A stretch of 64,000 nt of DNA from Cutibacterium equinum (GCF_028021195.1 NZ_CP115668.1:124001-188000); one strand, 5' to 3'; shown: positions 24,210 through 33,536, counted from the first letter of the stretch. Program-made: numbers and translations. Notes: a model not told the origin generated them from the sequence alone.

Positions 24210-24370
24210 CCCAGGCGGTCCCGGTTTACCCGGGCCGCCTGGTCGTGTGTCGGCGTGTGGTGATGCGGGTTCTGCGTGCCGGTGGTGCCATCTCTCGTGG
24301 CACGGGTCCGTGTCAGAAGCGGGAATACCACACGGGTGTGGGAGCAGGACAGGACCGTGGGGTGGGGGCG
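24210..24370. repeat. 160-bp direct repeat, copy 2
   Basis: Same organisation as copy 1: hairpin CCAGGCGGtCCCGG / CCGGGCCGCCTGG, then 79-bp repeat copy D, then GTGGGGTGGGGGCG. It ends about 30 bp beyond the cydC stop and may supply the terminator of the cyd operon in the opposite orientation. Confidence 0.8.
24255..24333. repeat. 79-bp palindromic repeat, copy D
   Basis: GTGTGGTGAT at 24255-24264 and ATACCACAC at 24325-24333 bound a 79-bp unit nearly identical to copy C, including the GTGCCA / TGGCAC stem. Confidence 0.7.
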
Positions 24371-24401
24371 CGCGAGGCGGGAGGAGGAAGACGGCGGCCC
24401 G

Positions 24402-26003
24402 TTAGACTTCCCACACCCGGTCACATCGGGCCATGACAGCGGGGTCGTGGGTGATGACGAGCTTGGCGGCATGGGGGGTCGAGGCCCACAGGTCGTCCAT
24501 GATGGCGGTGGCCGTCTCGACGTCGAGGTGCTCGCTGGGTTCGTCGAGGATGAGCACATCATGGGCCGAAGGGTCTTCGGATGTGTCGTGGTTGACGAGC
24601 ACCCGGGCGAGGGAGAGCCGTTGTGCCTCGCCACCGGACAATGTTCCACCGTCCTCGGCCACCATACGGTCGGGGGACATGACGAGTCCGGCTCGCTCCA
24701 GCGCGGTGACGACCTCGGCCTCGGTGGCCTCCTTGCAGCCGATGCGCACGTTCTCACTGATTGATGTTGCGAAGACGTGGGCATCCTGGGCCAGGTACCT
24801 CACCCGTCCGGTCGTCGTAACCCTCCCGGCGACCGGGGGAATGAGGCCCATGACGGTCGCGGCCAGGGTCGTCTTGCCAATCCCCGACCGTCCGACGACG
24901 GCCACCGACTCCCCGGCAGCGACCGTCAGGTTGACGTCCTCCAGCACCGGGCGACCGCCAGGCCACCCGACGGTCAAACCCTCGATGACCAGGGACGGCT
25001 CGTCTTCAGATGCTCCGGCGGTGGGAGAGTCTCCTGTCCCGACCTGGGGGGCATCCAACACCTCGACGACCCGCAGCAGGGCTGCCTTGGCCCGGGTATG
25101 GGTCTGGGCAGCTCCGGTGAAGGCACCGAACACCTCGTGGAGGGCCAGTGGGGTCAGGACCAGCACGGCCAGGGTGCGCCCACCAATGCGTCCATCAGCA
25201 ACCGCATTGCCACCGATCCACAGGGCCGAGACGACGGCCACTCCGGCTGCCAGGATCTGTCCGGCGGTGCCGAGACCGCGTCCCCAGGCTGCTTTGCGCT
25301 CTGCGGCTCGCAGCCGGGAGTCGACCTCCAGCACGGAGCCCAGGATGGCATCCTGGGCTCCGTAAGCGACCAGGTCAGGGGCACAGTGAGCCAGTTCACG
25401 GGTGCGGGATGCGAGCTCACCGCGTAGCGGCACCACAGCAGAGTCGGCGGAGTGGGACACACGCTTGGTGATGGCCGGCATGACGACGGCGGCCAGCAGC
25501 GCCGACAGCAGCAGCACCGCAGCCGAGGCCAGCGAGAACTGGGCCAGCAGCGCCGTCGTCGCAATGATGACAAGGCTTGACGCACACGCCGGCACGATGA
25601 CCCGCACGACCATGTCAAGCACCGCGTCGACGTCCGCCGTCACTCGAACCAGCAGGTCGCCACGGCGTCGTCCCACCAAGGTCGTGCGTGACAGCCGGTC
25701 GTAGACCCGCATTCGCAGCGCCCCTTGCATCCGCAGGGCCAGATCGTGGCCGACCAGGCGCTCGGCGTAGCGGAACACTCCTCGGGAGATGCCGAAGAAT
25801 CGCACCCCGACAGCGGCGGCTTCCAGGTACAACACCGGCGGTAGTTCTGCGGCTCGCGACAACAACCATGCCGAGACACCCATGAGGGCCACCGATGCGC
25901 CGGATGCACATGCGGCCAGCAGGGTGGACAGGACGAGCAACCAACGGCCGCGTGGTACGTCCTTGAGCAGAGTTTTCAGCAACTGGGCGGTCCGCGCGTT
26001 CAT
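24402..26003 (-). CDS. cydC: Thiol reductant ABC exporter subunit CydC
   Basis: 533 residues. The N-terminal six-helix ABC exporter domain contains the CydC-like SWLLSRAAELPPVLYLEAAAV and RYAERLVGHDLALR. The ATPase domain has Walker A VGRSGIGKTT, signature LSGGEAQRLSLARVL and Walker B DVLILDEPSEHLD. With CydD it exports cysteine or glutathione-type thiols needed to assemble cytochrome bd. The start overlaps the cydD stop (ATGA, 26000-26003). It is the last gene of the cydABDC operon. Confidence 0.92.
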   Translation of the reverse strand: MNARTAQLLKTLLKDVPRGRWLLVLSTLLAACASGASVALMGVSAWLLSRAAELPPVLYLEAAAVGVRFFGISRGVFRYAERLVGHDLALRMQGALRMRVYDRLSRTTLVGRRRGDLLVRVTADVDAVLDMVVRVIVPACASSLVIIATTALLAQFSLASAAVLLLSALLAAVVMPAITKRVSHSADSAVVPLRGELASRTRELAHCAPDLVAYGAQDAILGSVLEVDSRLRAAERKAAWGRGLGTAGQILAAGVAVVSALWIGGNAVADGRIGGRTLAVLVLTPLALHEVFGAFTGAAQTHTRAKAALLRVVEVLDAPQVGTGDSPTAGASEDEPSLVIEGLTVGWPGGRPVLEDVNLTVAAGESVAVVGRSGIGKTTLAATVMGLIPPVAGRVTTTGRVRYLAQDAHVFATSISENVRIGCKEATEAEVVTALERAGLVMSPDRMVAEDGGTLSGGEAQRLSLARVLVNHDTSEDPSAHDVLILDEPSEHLDVETATAIMDDLWASTPHAAKLVITHDPAVMARCDRVWEV

Positions 26004-27646
26004 GCGGCCACCCCCGTTGCGAGGTCGACAACAGTGTCAGCCGCCTCGAGGACATTGTGACGATGGGTCACGACCAGCACCGAGGCTCCCGACGCCCGCA
26101 CGGCCTGCAACACGGCTGCCTCGGTGGTGGCATCCAGACCTGCGGTCGGCTCGTCGAGGACCAGCAGACCGGCACCGGCCTGTTCGACTCGCACCAGGGC
26201 GCGTGCCAGAGCGACACGGCGTCTCTCCCCGGCAGACAGTCCTTCGGCGTCGTCGTCGACTCTCTTGTCCAACGGGATGGACGCGCCGCCACACCGGTCC
26301 AGGGACTCACGTAACACGGCGTCAGGGGCTTCCGGGTAGCCCAGCCGCACATTCTGGGCCACCGTCCCGGCCATCATCGCCGGTACTTGGGGCACGTAGG
26401 CCAGTTGACGACGCCACGCCTGCCACACCGACTCGTCAGCCCCGACGAGTTCTCGGTCACCCACGAGGATGGACCCGGCGTCGGGGTCGATGAATCCCAA
26501 CAGGCACGACAGGGTGGTCGTTTTGCCGCCGCCGGAATGTCCAGCCAGGGCGACGAGGTGCCCCGGGTCGATACGTAGGGAAAGGTTGTCGGGGGCGGGC
26601 CGATCAGCCCCGTCATAGGTGTGAGTCAGCCCACTGACGACCACCGGCGCATTCCTTGGGGAGGGCATCTCGACGTCGCCGGTCGAGGCCACCGGCCGTC
26701 CTGACTCGATGAGTCCGAAGGACACCTCGGCGGCAGCCATCCCGTCGGCGGCGTCGTGGAAGAGGGTGCCCACCTGTCGCACCGGCAGGAACACCTCGGG
26801 GGCGAGGATGAGGATGAACAGGGATGTGCGCAGGTCCATGCCGCCTGCGGCCACCCGGAATCCGATGGTGACCGCGACGAGGGCCACTGACAGGGTGGCC
26901 AGCAGTTCCAGGACGAAGGAGGACAGGAAGCTGATGCGCAGGGTGCGCATGGTCTCGTCGCGGTTGGCAGCCTCGGTGCGGCGCAGTCCCTCGAGCTGGG
27001 CGCGGGCCCGTCCGAAGACCTGCAGGGTCGGCAGGCCGGCGACAAGATCGGAGAAGTGATTGGCCAGCCGGGTGGCGACCTTGAACCGCTTGGCCACGGC
27101 CGCCTCGGTGCGCCACCCGATGAGGGCCATGAAGATGGGGATGAGCGGGATCGTCACGACGACGATGATGAGGCTCGTGATGTCCTCAAATCCGATCGCG
27201 GTCGCGAGTACCACCGGCACGATGACGGCCAGCACGAGCTGGGGAAGGTACTTCGAGTAGTACCCGTCCAGGGCGTCAAGGCCCGTCGTCACCACGTTGA
27301 TGAGGGTTCCCGATGGCATCGTTGCCTCGGTGGGGCGAGACAACCTGGCGCTCAAGATGTCGCGTCGCAACTGGGACTTGACCGACGCTGACGCCCGATG
27401 GGCCAGGGACTCCTGCAGCCACGCCAGACCGGCGCGGCCACCGAACACCGCAGCGAGCAGTCCGCACCAGCCTGCGATGCCGTCGAGACGGTGGGTGGTG
27501 AAGACCGAGGAGATGCCACGGGACAACAACCAGGCCTGTGCGAGGATGAGCACGGCTGTCGCCACGCCCACCACGCACAGACCTGCGAGGAAGACAAGAG
27601 TGGCCCGCGCCCGGCGAACCAGGCGCGGGTCAAGTGGAGCTGCCAC
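26000..27646 (-). CDS. cydD: Thiol reductant ABC exporter subunit CydD
   Basis: 548 residues from GTG 27646, which lies 3 nt after the cydB stop. The membrane domain has ILAQAWLLSRGISSVFT and RPTEATMPSGTLINVVTTGLDALDGYY (split here by the family's loop). The ATPase domain has Walker A GHSGGGKTTT, signature LSAGERRRVALARAL and Walker B LLVLDEPTAGLD. The signature is LSAGE rather than LSGGE, as is common in CydD. It is the partner of CydC in the heterodimeric exporter required for bd oxidase maturation. Confidence 0.92.
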   Translation of the reverse strand: MAAPLDPRLVRRARATLVFLAGLCVVGVATAVLILAQAWLLSRGISSVFTTHRLDGIAGWCGLLAAVFGGRAGLAWLQESLAHRASASVKSQLRRDILSARLSRPTEATMPSGTLINVVTTGLDALDGYYSKYLPQLVLAVIVPVVLATAIGFEDITSLIIVVVTIPLIPIFMALIGWRTEAAVAKRFKVATRLANHFSDLVAGLPTLQVFGRARAQLEGLRRTEAANRDETMRTLRISFLSSFVLELLATLSVALVAVTIGFRVAAGGMDLRTSLFILILAPEVFLPVRQVGTLFHDAADGMAAAEVSFGLIESGRPVASTGDVEMPSPRNAPVVVSGLTHTYDGADRPAPDNLSLRIDPGHLVALAGHSGGGKTTTLSCLLGFIDPDAGSILVGDRELVGADESVWQAWRRQLAYVPQVPAMMAGTVAQNVRLGYPEAPDAVLRESLDRCGGASIPLDKRVDDDAEGLSAGERRRVALARALVRVEQAGAGLLVLDEPTAGLDATTEAAVLQAVRASGASVLVVTHRHNVLEAADTVVDLATGVAA

Positions 27647-27649
27647 GGA

Positions 27650-28723
27650 TCAGGCGGCCACCGCAGTGTCCGGGATGGCTTCACGGGTGAGGCGCTTGCG
27701 GAACACCCAGTAGCTCCAGATCTGGTAGGCCAGCACGATCGGCACGAAGACACAGGCGCTGATGGTCATGATCTTCAGGGTGTACGGCGTCGACGAGGCG
27801 ATCCACATGTCGAAGGCGATCCCCGACGGGCGGTAACCGAGGTTGCCGTACATGGCGATCATGCAGGCAACGATCATGAGGGCGATACCCACACCGGTGC
27901 ACAGGAAGGCCAGACCCTCGCGTCCCTTGGCGACGACTGTCGAACCGCCGGCCAGCAGCACGACGACGAGCAGGCAGAGGATCCAGGTCAGCACCTGGCG
28001 CCCGTCATTGGTGACGTACATGATGTTGAACATCAGGGCCCACACCAGAGCAACGGCGGTGGCGATCCAGCCCAGCTTGGCCGAGGTCTTGCGAGCCCGG
28101 TCGTGCATGTCACCCATCGTCTTGAGAGCGACGAAATTGGCCCCGTGGGCGCAGAAGAGCACCACGAACAGGATGCCGCCGATGAGGGCGAACGGGGTGA
28201 ACAGCCCCCAGAAGGAGGTCGTCACCAGCGGGGCGACCTCGCCGTCAGGGGTCGGGTGCGGGCCGACGGCCAGGCCGCGGACGAAGTTCGCGAAGCCGAC
28301 GCCAAGCACCAGGGTGGGCAGGAAGGACCCGATGGTGGCCATCCAGTCGAAGGTGTTGCGCCATGTCGAGGACGGGTGCTTCGAGCGGTACTCGAAGGAG
28401 ACACCACGGATGATGAGGCCGAGCAGCACCAGCAGCAGCGGCAGGTAGAGGCCGGAGAACATCGTCGCGTACCAGCCGGGGAAGGCCGCGAAGGTGGCGC
28501 CACCAGCGGTGAGCAGCCACACCTCGTTGCCGTCCCAAGTCGGGCCGATGGTGTTGACCATGAGGCGACGGTCCTTGTCGTCACGTCCCATGAAGGGAAG
28601 TAGCATCGCGACGCCGAAGTCGAAGCCTTCGAGGAAGAAGAATCCAACCCACAGGACGGTGATGAGGATGAACCACACGATCGTCAGGGGCGAATGAGCA
28701 GCAGTTTCAAGCACAGGAAACAT
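27650..28723 (-). CDS. cydB: Cytochrome bd quinol oxidase subunit II
   Basis: 357 residues with about nine membrane helices. The start TIVWFILITVLWVGFFFLEGFDFG is the typical CydB N-terminus and carries the conserved GFDFG. The motif NTIGPTWDGNEVWLL is another hallmark. GGAGGTCACC precedes ATG 28723. It forms the core heterodimer with CydA. There are 13 bp between the cydA stop and this start. Confidence 0.95.
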   Translation of the reverse strand: MFPVLETAAHSPLTIVWFILITVLWVGFFFLEGFDFGVAMLLPFMGRDDKDRRLMVNTIGPTWDGNEVWLLTAGGATFAAFPGWYATMFSGLYLPLLLVLLGLIIRGVSFEYRSKHPSSTWRNTFDWMATIGSFLPTLVLGVGFANFVRGLAVGPHPTPDGEVAPLVTTSFWGLFTPFALIGGILFVVLFCAHGANFVALKTMGDMHDRARKTSAKLGWIATAVALVWALMFNIMYVTNDGRQVLTWILCLLVVVLLAGGSTVVAKGREGLAFLCTGVGIALMIVACMIAMYGNLGYRPSGIAFDMWIASSTPYTLKIMTISACVFVPIVLAYQIWSYWVFRKRLTREAIPDTAVAA

Positions 28724-28736
28724 GTCGGTGACCTCC

Positions 28737-30257
28737 TCAGTATGCGAAGGACAGCGGAGTGTCCTCGCCCTCGACAGCAGGTTGACGACTCGAGGGCAGT
28801 TCGGGCAGGCCCTTCTTGAGGGTCTTCCAGAACAGGCTCACCTCGACGACGGCCAAGATGCCGTACACCGCCGTGTAGACGATGGTCGAGAAGAGCACGC
28901 TGCCGGCAGAAACACCGGGTGAGACAGCCGCCGTGGTGGGCAGCACACCGGCGACGATCCAGGGCTGACGTCCCATTTCGGAGAAGATCCAGCCGATGGA
29001 GTTGCCGAACAGCGGCAGCAGTGGCAGGCAGATCATGAAGAAGGTCAGCCAGCCGTGCCGCTTCGGGTTACGGTCACCGCGCATCGAGATGAGCATGATG
29101 AGACCGATGAGCCCGCCGATCAAACCGAGGGCGATCATCATTCGGAAGGTCCAGTAGGAGACCGGGATGTTCGGCTCCAGTTCGATGCCATTGGCGTCAA
29201 TCTTCTGGCGCAGCACCTCCTGGTAGGAGGACTGCAGGGAGGTCTGCGAGCCGTCCTTGCGGTGGTAGGTGTACTCGTGAACTTGGTAGTTGCTGAGCTC
29301 GTTGATGCCCTTGATCGTTGACCCCCACTCGCCATTGCTGAGGAAGCCGAGCATGCCGGGGATCTTGATGGCCCACACCTCTTCGTCACCGTTCTTGTCG
29401 CCGATGGTCAGCAGCGAGAAGTCCGAGGTTGTGTCGAAGGCGCCTTCAGCGGCGGCCATCTTCATGGGCTGGGCGTCGGTCATGACCTTGCCCTGGTAGT
29501 CACCGCTGAGCACGATGCCGACGCAGGCGACGACGAGCACCCAGGCTCCGAACTTGGAAGCCCAACGCCAGGTGCGCACGGTCTCGGCCTCCTCGGCGTC
29601 AGAAATCTGGGAGGTGCGACGTCCCTTGGCGACCTTGGCCAGGTGCCAGAAGGCGATTGCGGCGATGAGGGCTCCTGCGACCATGTAGCACGCGGAAATC
29701 TGGTGCAGGAAGGTTGCCTTGAAGACCGGATTGGTGAGAACGGCACCGAAATCGGTCAACTCAGCCCGGTGAGTGGTGGGGTTGTACGTGGCACCTACGG
29801 GGTTTTGCATCCACGAGTTGGCCGCCAGGATGAACACCGCGGAAATCATGGTGCCAACGGCGGCCAGATAGATGCACGCCAGGTGCACTCCCTTGGGAAG
29901 CTTCTCCCATCCGAAGATCCACAGGCCGATGAAGGTTGACTCCATGAAGAAGGCAAGCAGAGCCTCGAGGGCCAGCGGGGCGCCGAAGATGTCTCCGACG
30001 AATCGGGAGTACTCCGACCAGTTCATGCCGAACTGGAACTCCTGCACGATGCCGGTGACGACGCCAAGGGCGAAGTTGATGAGGAAGAGCTTGCCGTAGA
30101 ACTTGGTCAGGCGAAGGTAACGGTCGTTGCGGGTCTTGAGCCACACCGTCTGCATCACTGCCACGAGCATCGATAGCGCGATCGTGATCGGGACGAAGAA
30201 GAAGTGGTAGACCGTCGTGATCCCGAATTGCCATCGGGCGATCAGTTGGGCATCCAT
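28737..30257 (-). CDS. cydA: Cytochrome bd quinol oxidase subunit I
   Basis: 506 residues from ATG 30257. It reduces oxygen with menaquinol using hemes b558, b595 and d and gives the cell high-affinity, low-oxygen respiration. Visible: N-terminal RWQFGITTVYHFFFVP with heme ligand His18, NWSEYSRFVGDIFGAPLALE, the quinol-binding periplasmic loop including GEW and YTYHRKDG, and the C-terminal motif GRQPWIVAGVLPT. The Q loop is short, as in Gram-positive bacteria. The frame is open a further 160 codons upstream, but that part would overlap the divergent gene and reads as non-protein. First gene of cydABDC. Confidence 0.95.
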   Translation of the reverse strand: MDAQLIARWQFGITTVYHFFFVPITIALSMLVAVMQTVWLKTRNDRYLRLTKFYGKLFLINFALGVVTGIVQEFQFGMNWSEYSRFVGDIFGAPLALEALLAFFMESTFIGLWIFGWEKLPKGVHLACIYLAAVGTMISAVFILAANSWMQNPVGATYNPTTHRAELTDFGAVLTNPVFKATFLHQISACYMVAGALIAAIAFWHLAKVAKGRRTSQISDAEEAETVRTWRWASKFGAWVLVVACVGIVLSGDYQGKVMTDAQPMKMAAAEGAFDTTSDFSLLTIGDKNGDEEVWAIKIPGMLGFLSNGEWGSTIKGINELSNYQVHEYTYHRKDGSQTSLQSSYQEVLRQKIDANGIELEPNIPVSYWTFRMMIALGLIGGLIGLIMLISMRGDRNPKRHGWLTFFMICLPLLPLFGNSIGWIFSEMGRQPWIVAGVLPTTAAVSPGVSAGSVLFSTIVYTAVYGILAVVEVSLFWKTLKKGLPELPSSRQPAVEGEDTPLSFAY

Positions 30258-30436
30258 GGCGCGCACCCTACTATTCGACACCCACGGTTTTGGTACGCGG
30301 GGTCGCGTTGCGCCAAAACGGACGAAAAATTGTGTACCAACGTCTGTCGACAGCGGCTTGGCGAGGCGCAGCACGTCGGGTTCCGGGTGTCGGTAGGCTG
30401 TGAGACACCGAATCCGCTGTGTCGTGAGAGGTGACG
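30258..30436. promoter_or_regulatory. Divergent control region of cydABDC and a lipoprotein gene
   Basis: 179 bp with interlocking inverted repeats: TTGGTAC (30290-30296) with GTACCAA (30334-30340), and GTTTTGG (30287-30293) with CCAAAAC. Such dyads upstream of cydA could bind a redox regulator of Rex or similar type, but the sequence does not match the classic Rex consensus. Confidence 0.45.
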
Positions 30437-31726
30437 ATGAGACCCAAGCTGGCCCTCGTGGTGGCGGGGGTGCTTCTCGTCGGCGCAGCCGCGTGCTCAC
30501 GGGCGTCGATCCCATTTGCCAAACACAGTTCCGACAACTCGGTCGAGGTGTGGCATCGGATGTCCATGGGCTCTGATCTGCCGAGCCTGGAGAGCGCCGG
30601 TCACGAGTATCAGCGTCGCAATCCTGGTGTGAACCTCTCCGTGCACGCGATGTCGTCGACGACTGAGGAGTACCTCGCCACCTTGGAGACGTCGGTTGAG
30701 GAGGGCAAGGCTCCCTGTATGGCCCAGGTGCCGAGCGCATCGGTGGCGAAGTTGGCTCATGACGGGATGCTGGAGGACGTCACCCAGTACGCCGAGCAGT
30801 ACCGCGACAAGTATGACCGTGGCCCGATGTCACAGGTCGCCTATCAGGGGCGGACGTACGGGCTGCCGATGGACACCTCCCCGATGGTCCTGTTCTACGA
30901 TTCCGACGCTTGGGCCCAGGCCCAGGTGTCTCCCCCGACCAACTGGCAGGAGTTCCGCGCGGCAGCGACGACGTTGGCGTCGCGGGGTAAGGCGGTCTCA
31001 GATCTGCCGATGGACCAGACCGGCTGGCTGGCAGCCATGTCTGACACAACGGGGTCCCCATGGTTCGTCCCGGTCGATGACACCACATGGCGGGTTGGGA
31101 TTGATTCTGAGGGGGTGCGCACGCTCACCGATCAGTTACAGCAGATGGTCGACGCCAAACAGCTCGTCGTCTCCCGCGGATGGGAGTCGGTGCACGCGGA
31201 TTTCTCCTCCGGGAAGATCGTCGGGCACATTGGCGTTCCTGCGGATCTTCCGGACCTCAAGGCTGCTGTTGGGGCCGGGCAGCATCACTGGAAAGTTGCC
31301 ACAATTCCTCCGCTGGACGGTCATGATTCGCGAGTGTCGTCGTATCAGAGTTCGTCGTGGGTGATCCTCAAAGGGTGCACGAGTCCGCGAGAGGCACTGG
31401 GTTTTGCTGATGCTCTCGACAGTGAGCCTGATGTGCTGACGGGACGTGGGCTCATTCCTGCTGGTCAGATCGAGGACATGACCACACCGGCATCGTTGGA
31501 GACATTGGTGGGTGACGAAGATGTCGTCGGGGACCTGGCTGATGTGGGCCGCAAGATTGGCGATGACTCCTCGACCTCGCCGGTGTGGGATGAGGTTGTG
31601 GCGGCCTGGCACCCCGCTGCGACACTGTGGGGGACGAAGACGAAGGTCTCTGGGAAGCTGCCGGGGTTGGCCGCGACAGCCAGGAGTGCCCTGGTCGCTG
31701 CTGGGTTGCACGTGTCCGAAGGGTGA
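30437..31726 (+). CDS. Extracellular solute-binding lipoprotein, orphan
   Basis: 429 residues. A lipoprotein signal, LVVAGVLLVGAAAC with Cys20 after a hydrophobic stretch, anchors it outside the membrane. The remainder resembles family 1 ABC sugar-binding proteins: VEVWHRMSMGSDLPSLESA, NPGVNLSV, YGLPMDTSPMVLFYDSDA and SSWVILKGCTSPREALGF. No permease or ATPase gene is nearby, so its transporter must be elsewhere. ATG 30437 is preferred over GTG 30431 because GAGAGG is correctly spaced from it. Substrate unknown. Confidence 0.78.
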   Translation: MRPKLALVVAGVLLVGAAACSRASIPFAKHSSDNSVEVWHRMSMGSDLPSLESAGHEYQRRNPGVNLSVHAMSSTTEEYLATLETSVEEGKAPCMAQVPSASVAKLAHDGMLEDVTQYAEQYRDKYDRGPMSQVAYQGRTYGLPMDTSPMVLFYDSDAWAQAQVSPPTNWQEFRAAATTLASRGKAVSDLPMDQTGWLAAMSDTTGSPWFVPVDDTTWRVGIDSEGVRTLTDQLQQMVDAKQLVVSRGWESVHADFSSGKIVGHIGVPADLPDLKAAVGAGQHHWKVATIPPLDGHDSRVSSYQSSSWVILKGCTSPREALGFADALDSEPDVLTGRGLIPAGQIEDMTTPASLETLVGDEDVVGDLADVGRKIGDDSSTSPVWDEVVAAWHPAATLWGTKTKVSGKLPGLAATARSALVAAGLHVSEG

Positions 31727-31806
31727 CGTGGCCGCTCATCTGGGGGTCTGGCGTGGGGTGGCGCTGAAACGGCGCAGACGGAATCGTCGCCTTGACTGCT
31801 GTTCGA

Positions 31807-31812
31807 TAGAAT
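31807..31812 (+). promoter_or_regulatory. Extended -10 box of lysS, possible leaderless promoter
   Basis: TAGAAT within CGATAGAATT lies so that transcription would start 6-7 nt downstream, on or next to the GTG start codon at 31819. No ribosome binding site is visible before that GTG. Confidence 0.5.
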
Positions 31813-31818
31813 TCCCCG

Positions 31819-33351
31819 GTGAGTTCTGACACCGTTTCCAGCCAGTCCCCTGAGGTCTCCGAGCAGATGCAGGTCCGTCTCGACAAGCGGGCCCGGATCA
31901 TCGCCGATGGAGGCCAGGCCTATCCGGTTGACCTGCTGCGTGACCACACCCTGGCCCAGATCCGTCAGAAGTACACCGACGACAACGGCGAGTTGACCCT
32001 AGCTGCGGGGGAGGAGACGACCGACGAGGTCACCATCGGCGGGCGCGTCGTCTTCGTCCGCAACACCGGAAAGCTCTGCTTCGCCAGCTTGCAGGACGGG
32101 TTCACTGAAACCTCCAACGGTGAGCGTCTGCAGGTCATGGTTTCCAAGGCTGAGGTGGGCGAGGAGTCCTTGGCTGCCTGGAAGACCGACGTCGACCTGG
32201 GTGACCACGTGTGGGTGCGCGGCCGTGTCGTCGTTTCGCGTCGGGGTGAGCTGTCCATCATGGCCTCCGAGTGGCGGATGGCCTCCAAGGCCCTGCGTCC
32301 CCTGCCGACCCTCCACAAGGAGCTCTCCGAGGAGACCCGGGTCCGCCGTCGCTACGCCGACATGGTGGTGCGCGACGAGTCTCGTCAGATGGTGCGCACC
32401 CGCGCCATCATCACCCGCGCGGTGCGTCACGCCCTCGATGATCGTGGCTTCCTGGAGATCGAGACCCCGATTCTGCAGCTGGTCCACGGTGGTGCCGCGG
32501 CTCGTCCGTTCAACACCCACCTCAATGCTTTCGACATCGACATGAGCCTGCGCATCGCCCTCGAGCTCTACCTCAAGCGCGCGATGGTTGGCGGCACCGA
32601 CCGGGTCTACGAGATGGGGCGTGTCTTCCGCAACGAGGGCATTGATTCCAGCCATTCCGCTGAGTTCTCCATGCTTGAGGCCTACATGAGCTGGGGCAAC
32701 CAGTTCACCATCGCCGAGGTCATCAAGGACATCATCATGGAGGTCGCCGATGCCCTCGACGTCCACCAGATCGAGACCCCGAAGGGCACCATCGATCTCG
32801 ACGGGGAATGGCGCTGGGTCAGCGTCTACCCGGGGCTGTCCGAGAAGCTGGGACGCGAGGTCACCCTCGACACCCCGTTGGAGGAACTGCAGGCCATCGC
32901 GGCCGAGCACCAGATCGAGCTCGACCCCTCCTGGGAGGCCGGCAAGGTCGTCATGGAGCTCTTCGGCGAGCTGGTCGAGCCCGAACTCATCAACCCGACC
33001 TTCGTCTGTGACTACCCTGCCATTGCGCAGCCGCTGGCCCGCCCGCACCGCGACGATCCCCGCATGGTCGAGGCCTGGGACCTCATCATCGGTGGCATGG
33101 AGCGCGGTACTGGGTTCTCCGAGCTTGTCGATCCCGTCATCCAGCGTGAGGTGCTCACCAAGCAGTCCCTGGCTGCTGCGGCCGGCGACCCGGAGGCCAT
33201 GCAGCTCGACGAGGACTTCCTCGAGGCCCTCGAGTTCGGCTGCCCGCCCATGGGTGGTCTGGGACTAGGCCTGGACCGCTTGGTGATGCTGTTCACCAAT
33301 GCCGGTATCCGTGAGACGATCCTGTTCCCGCTGCTCAAGCCCGAGCGCTGA
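31819..33351 (+). CDS. lysS: Lysyl-tRNA synthetase, class II
   Basis: 510 residues from GTG 31819. An N-terminal OB-fold tRNA-binding domain (GRVVFVRNTGKLCFASLQDG) precedes the class II catalytic domain. Motif 1 region FLEIETPILQLVHGGAAARP, motif 2 YEMGRVFRNEGID and motif 3 GLGLGLDRLVMLF are intact. It charges tRNA-Lys in the cytoplasm. The start lacks a Shine-Dalgarno sequence and follows a -10-like box directly, so it may be translated from a leaderless mRNA. A strong terminator follows. Confidence 0.96.
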   Translation: MSSDTVSSQSPEVSEQMQVRLDKRARIIADGGQAYPVDLLRDHTLAQIRQKYTDDNGELTLAAGEETTDEVTIGGRVVFVRNTGKLCFASLQDGFTETSNGERLQVMVSKAEVGEESLAAWKTDVDLGDHVWVRGRVVVSRRGELSIMASEWRMASKALRPLPTLHKELSEETRVRRRYADMVVRDESRQMVRTRAIITRAVRHALDDRGFLEIETPILQLVHGGAAARPFNTHLNAFDIDMSLRIALELYLKRAMVGGTDRVYEMGRVFRNEGIDSSHSAEFSMLEAYMSWGNQFTIAEVIKDIIMEVADALDVHQIETPKGTIDLDGEWRWVSVYPGLSEKLGREVTLDTPLEELQAIAAEHQIELDPSWEAGKVVMELFGELVEPELINPTFVCDYPAIAQPLARPHRDDPRMVEAWDLIIGGMERGTGFSELVDPVIQREVLTKQSLAAAAGDPEAMQLDEDFLEALEFGCPPMGGLGLGLDRLVMLFTNAGIRETILFPLLKPER

Positions 33352-33358
33352 CATGTGA

Positions 33359-33385
33359 GGCCCGTCGGGAATGTCCCGGCGGGCC
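33359..33385 (+). terminator. Intrinsic terminator of lysS
   Basis: GGCCCGTCGGGA and TCCCGGCGGGCC pair over 12 bp with one wobble around the loop ATG. TTCTT follows. The hairpin starts 8 bp after the stop codon. Confidence 0.85.
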
Positions 33386-33536
33386 TTCTTGTGGGGTGGC
33401 TCGGTAGGTGTGGGTGGCACTGGAGTTGTGGTGTGGTCCTGGAGTTGTGAGGGCCAGCCGCGTCCAGGGCGGATCCAACCAAGGAAAGGGATCTGTCGCG
33501 CTCAGGGATCCGCGCTTTCCTGCCCTCCCGTTTCAC

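Noticed and set aside
28737-30740. Longer N-terminus for CydA
   Set aside because: The extra 160 codons before ATG 30257 are Pro/Arg/Ser-rich and overlap the start of the divergent lipoprotein gene; CydA proteins begin at MDAQLIARWQFG-like sequence.
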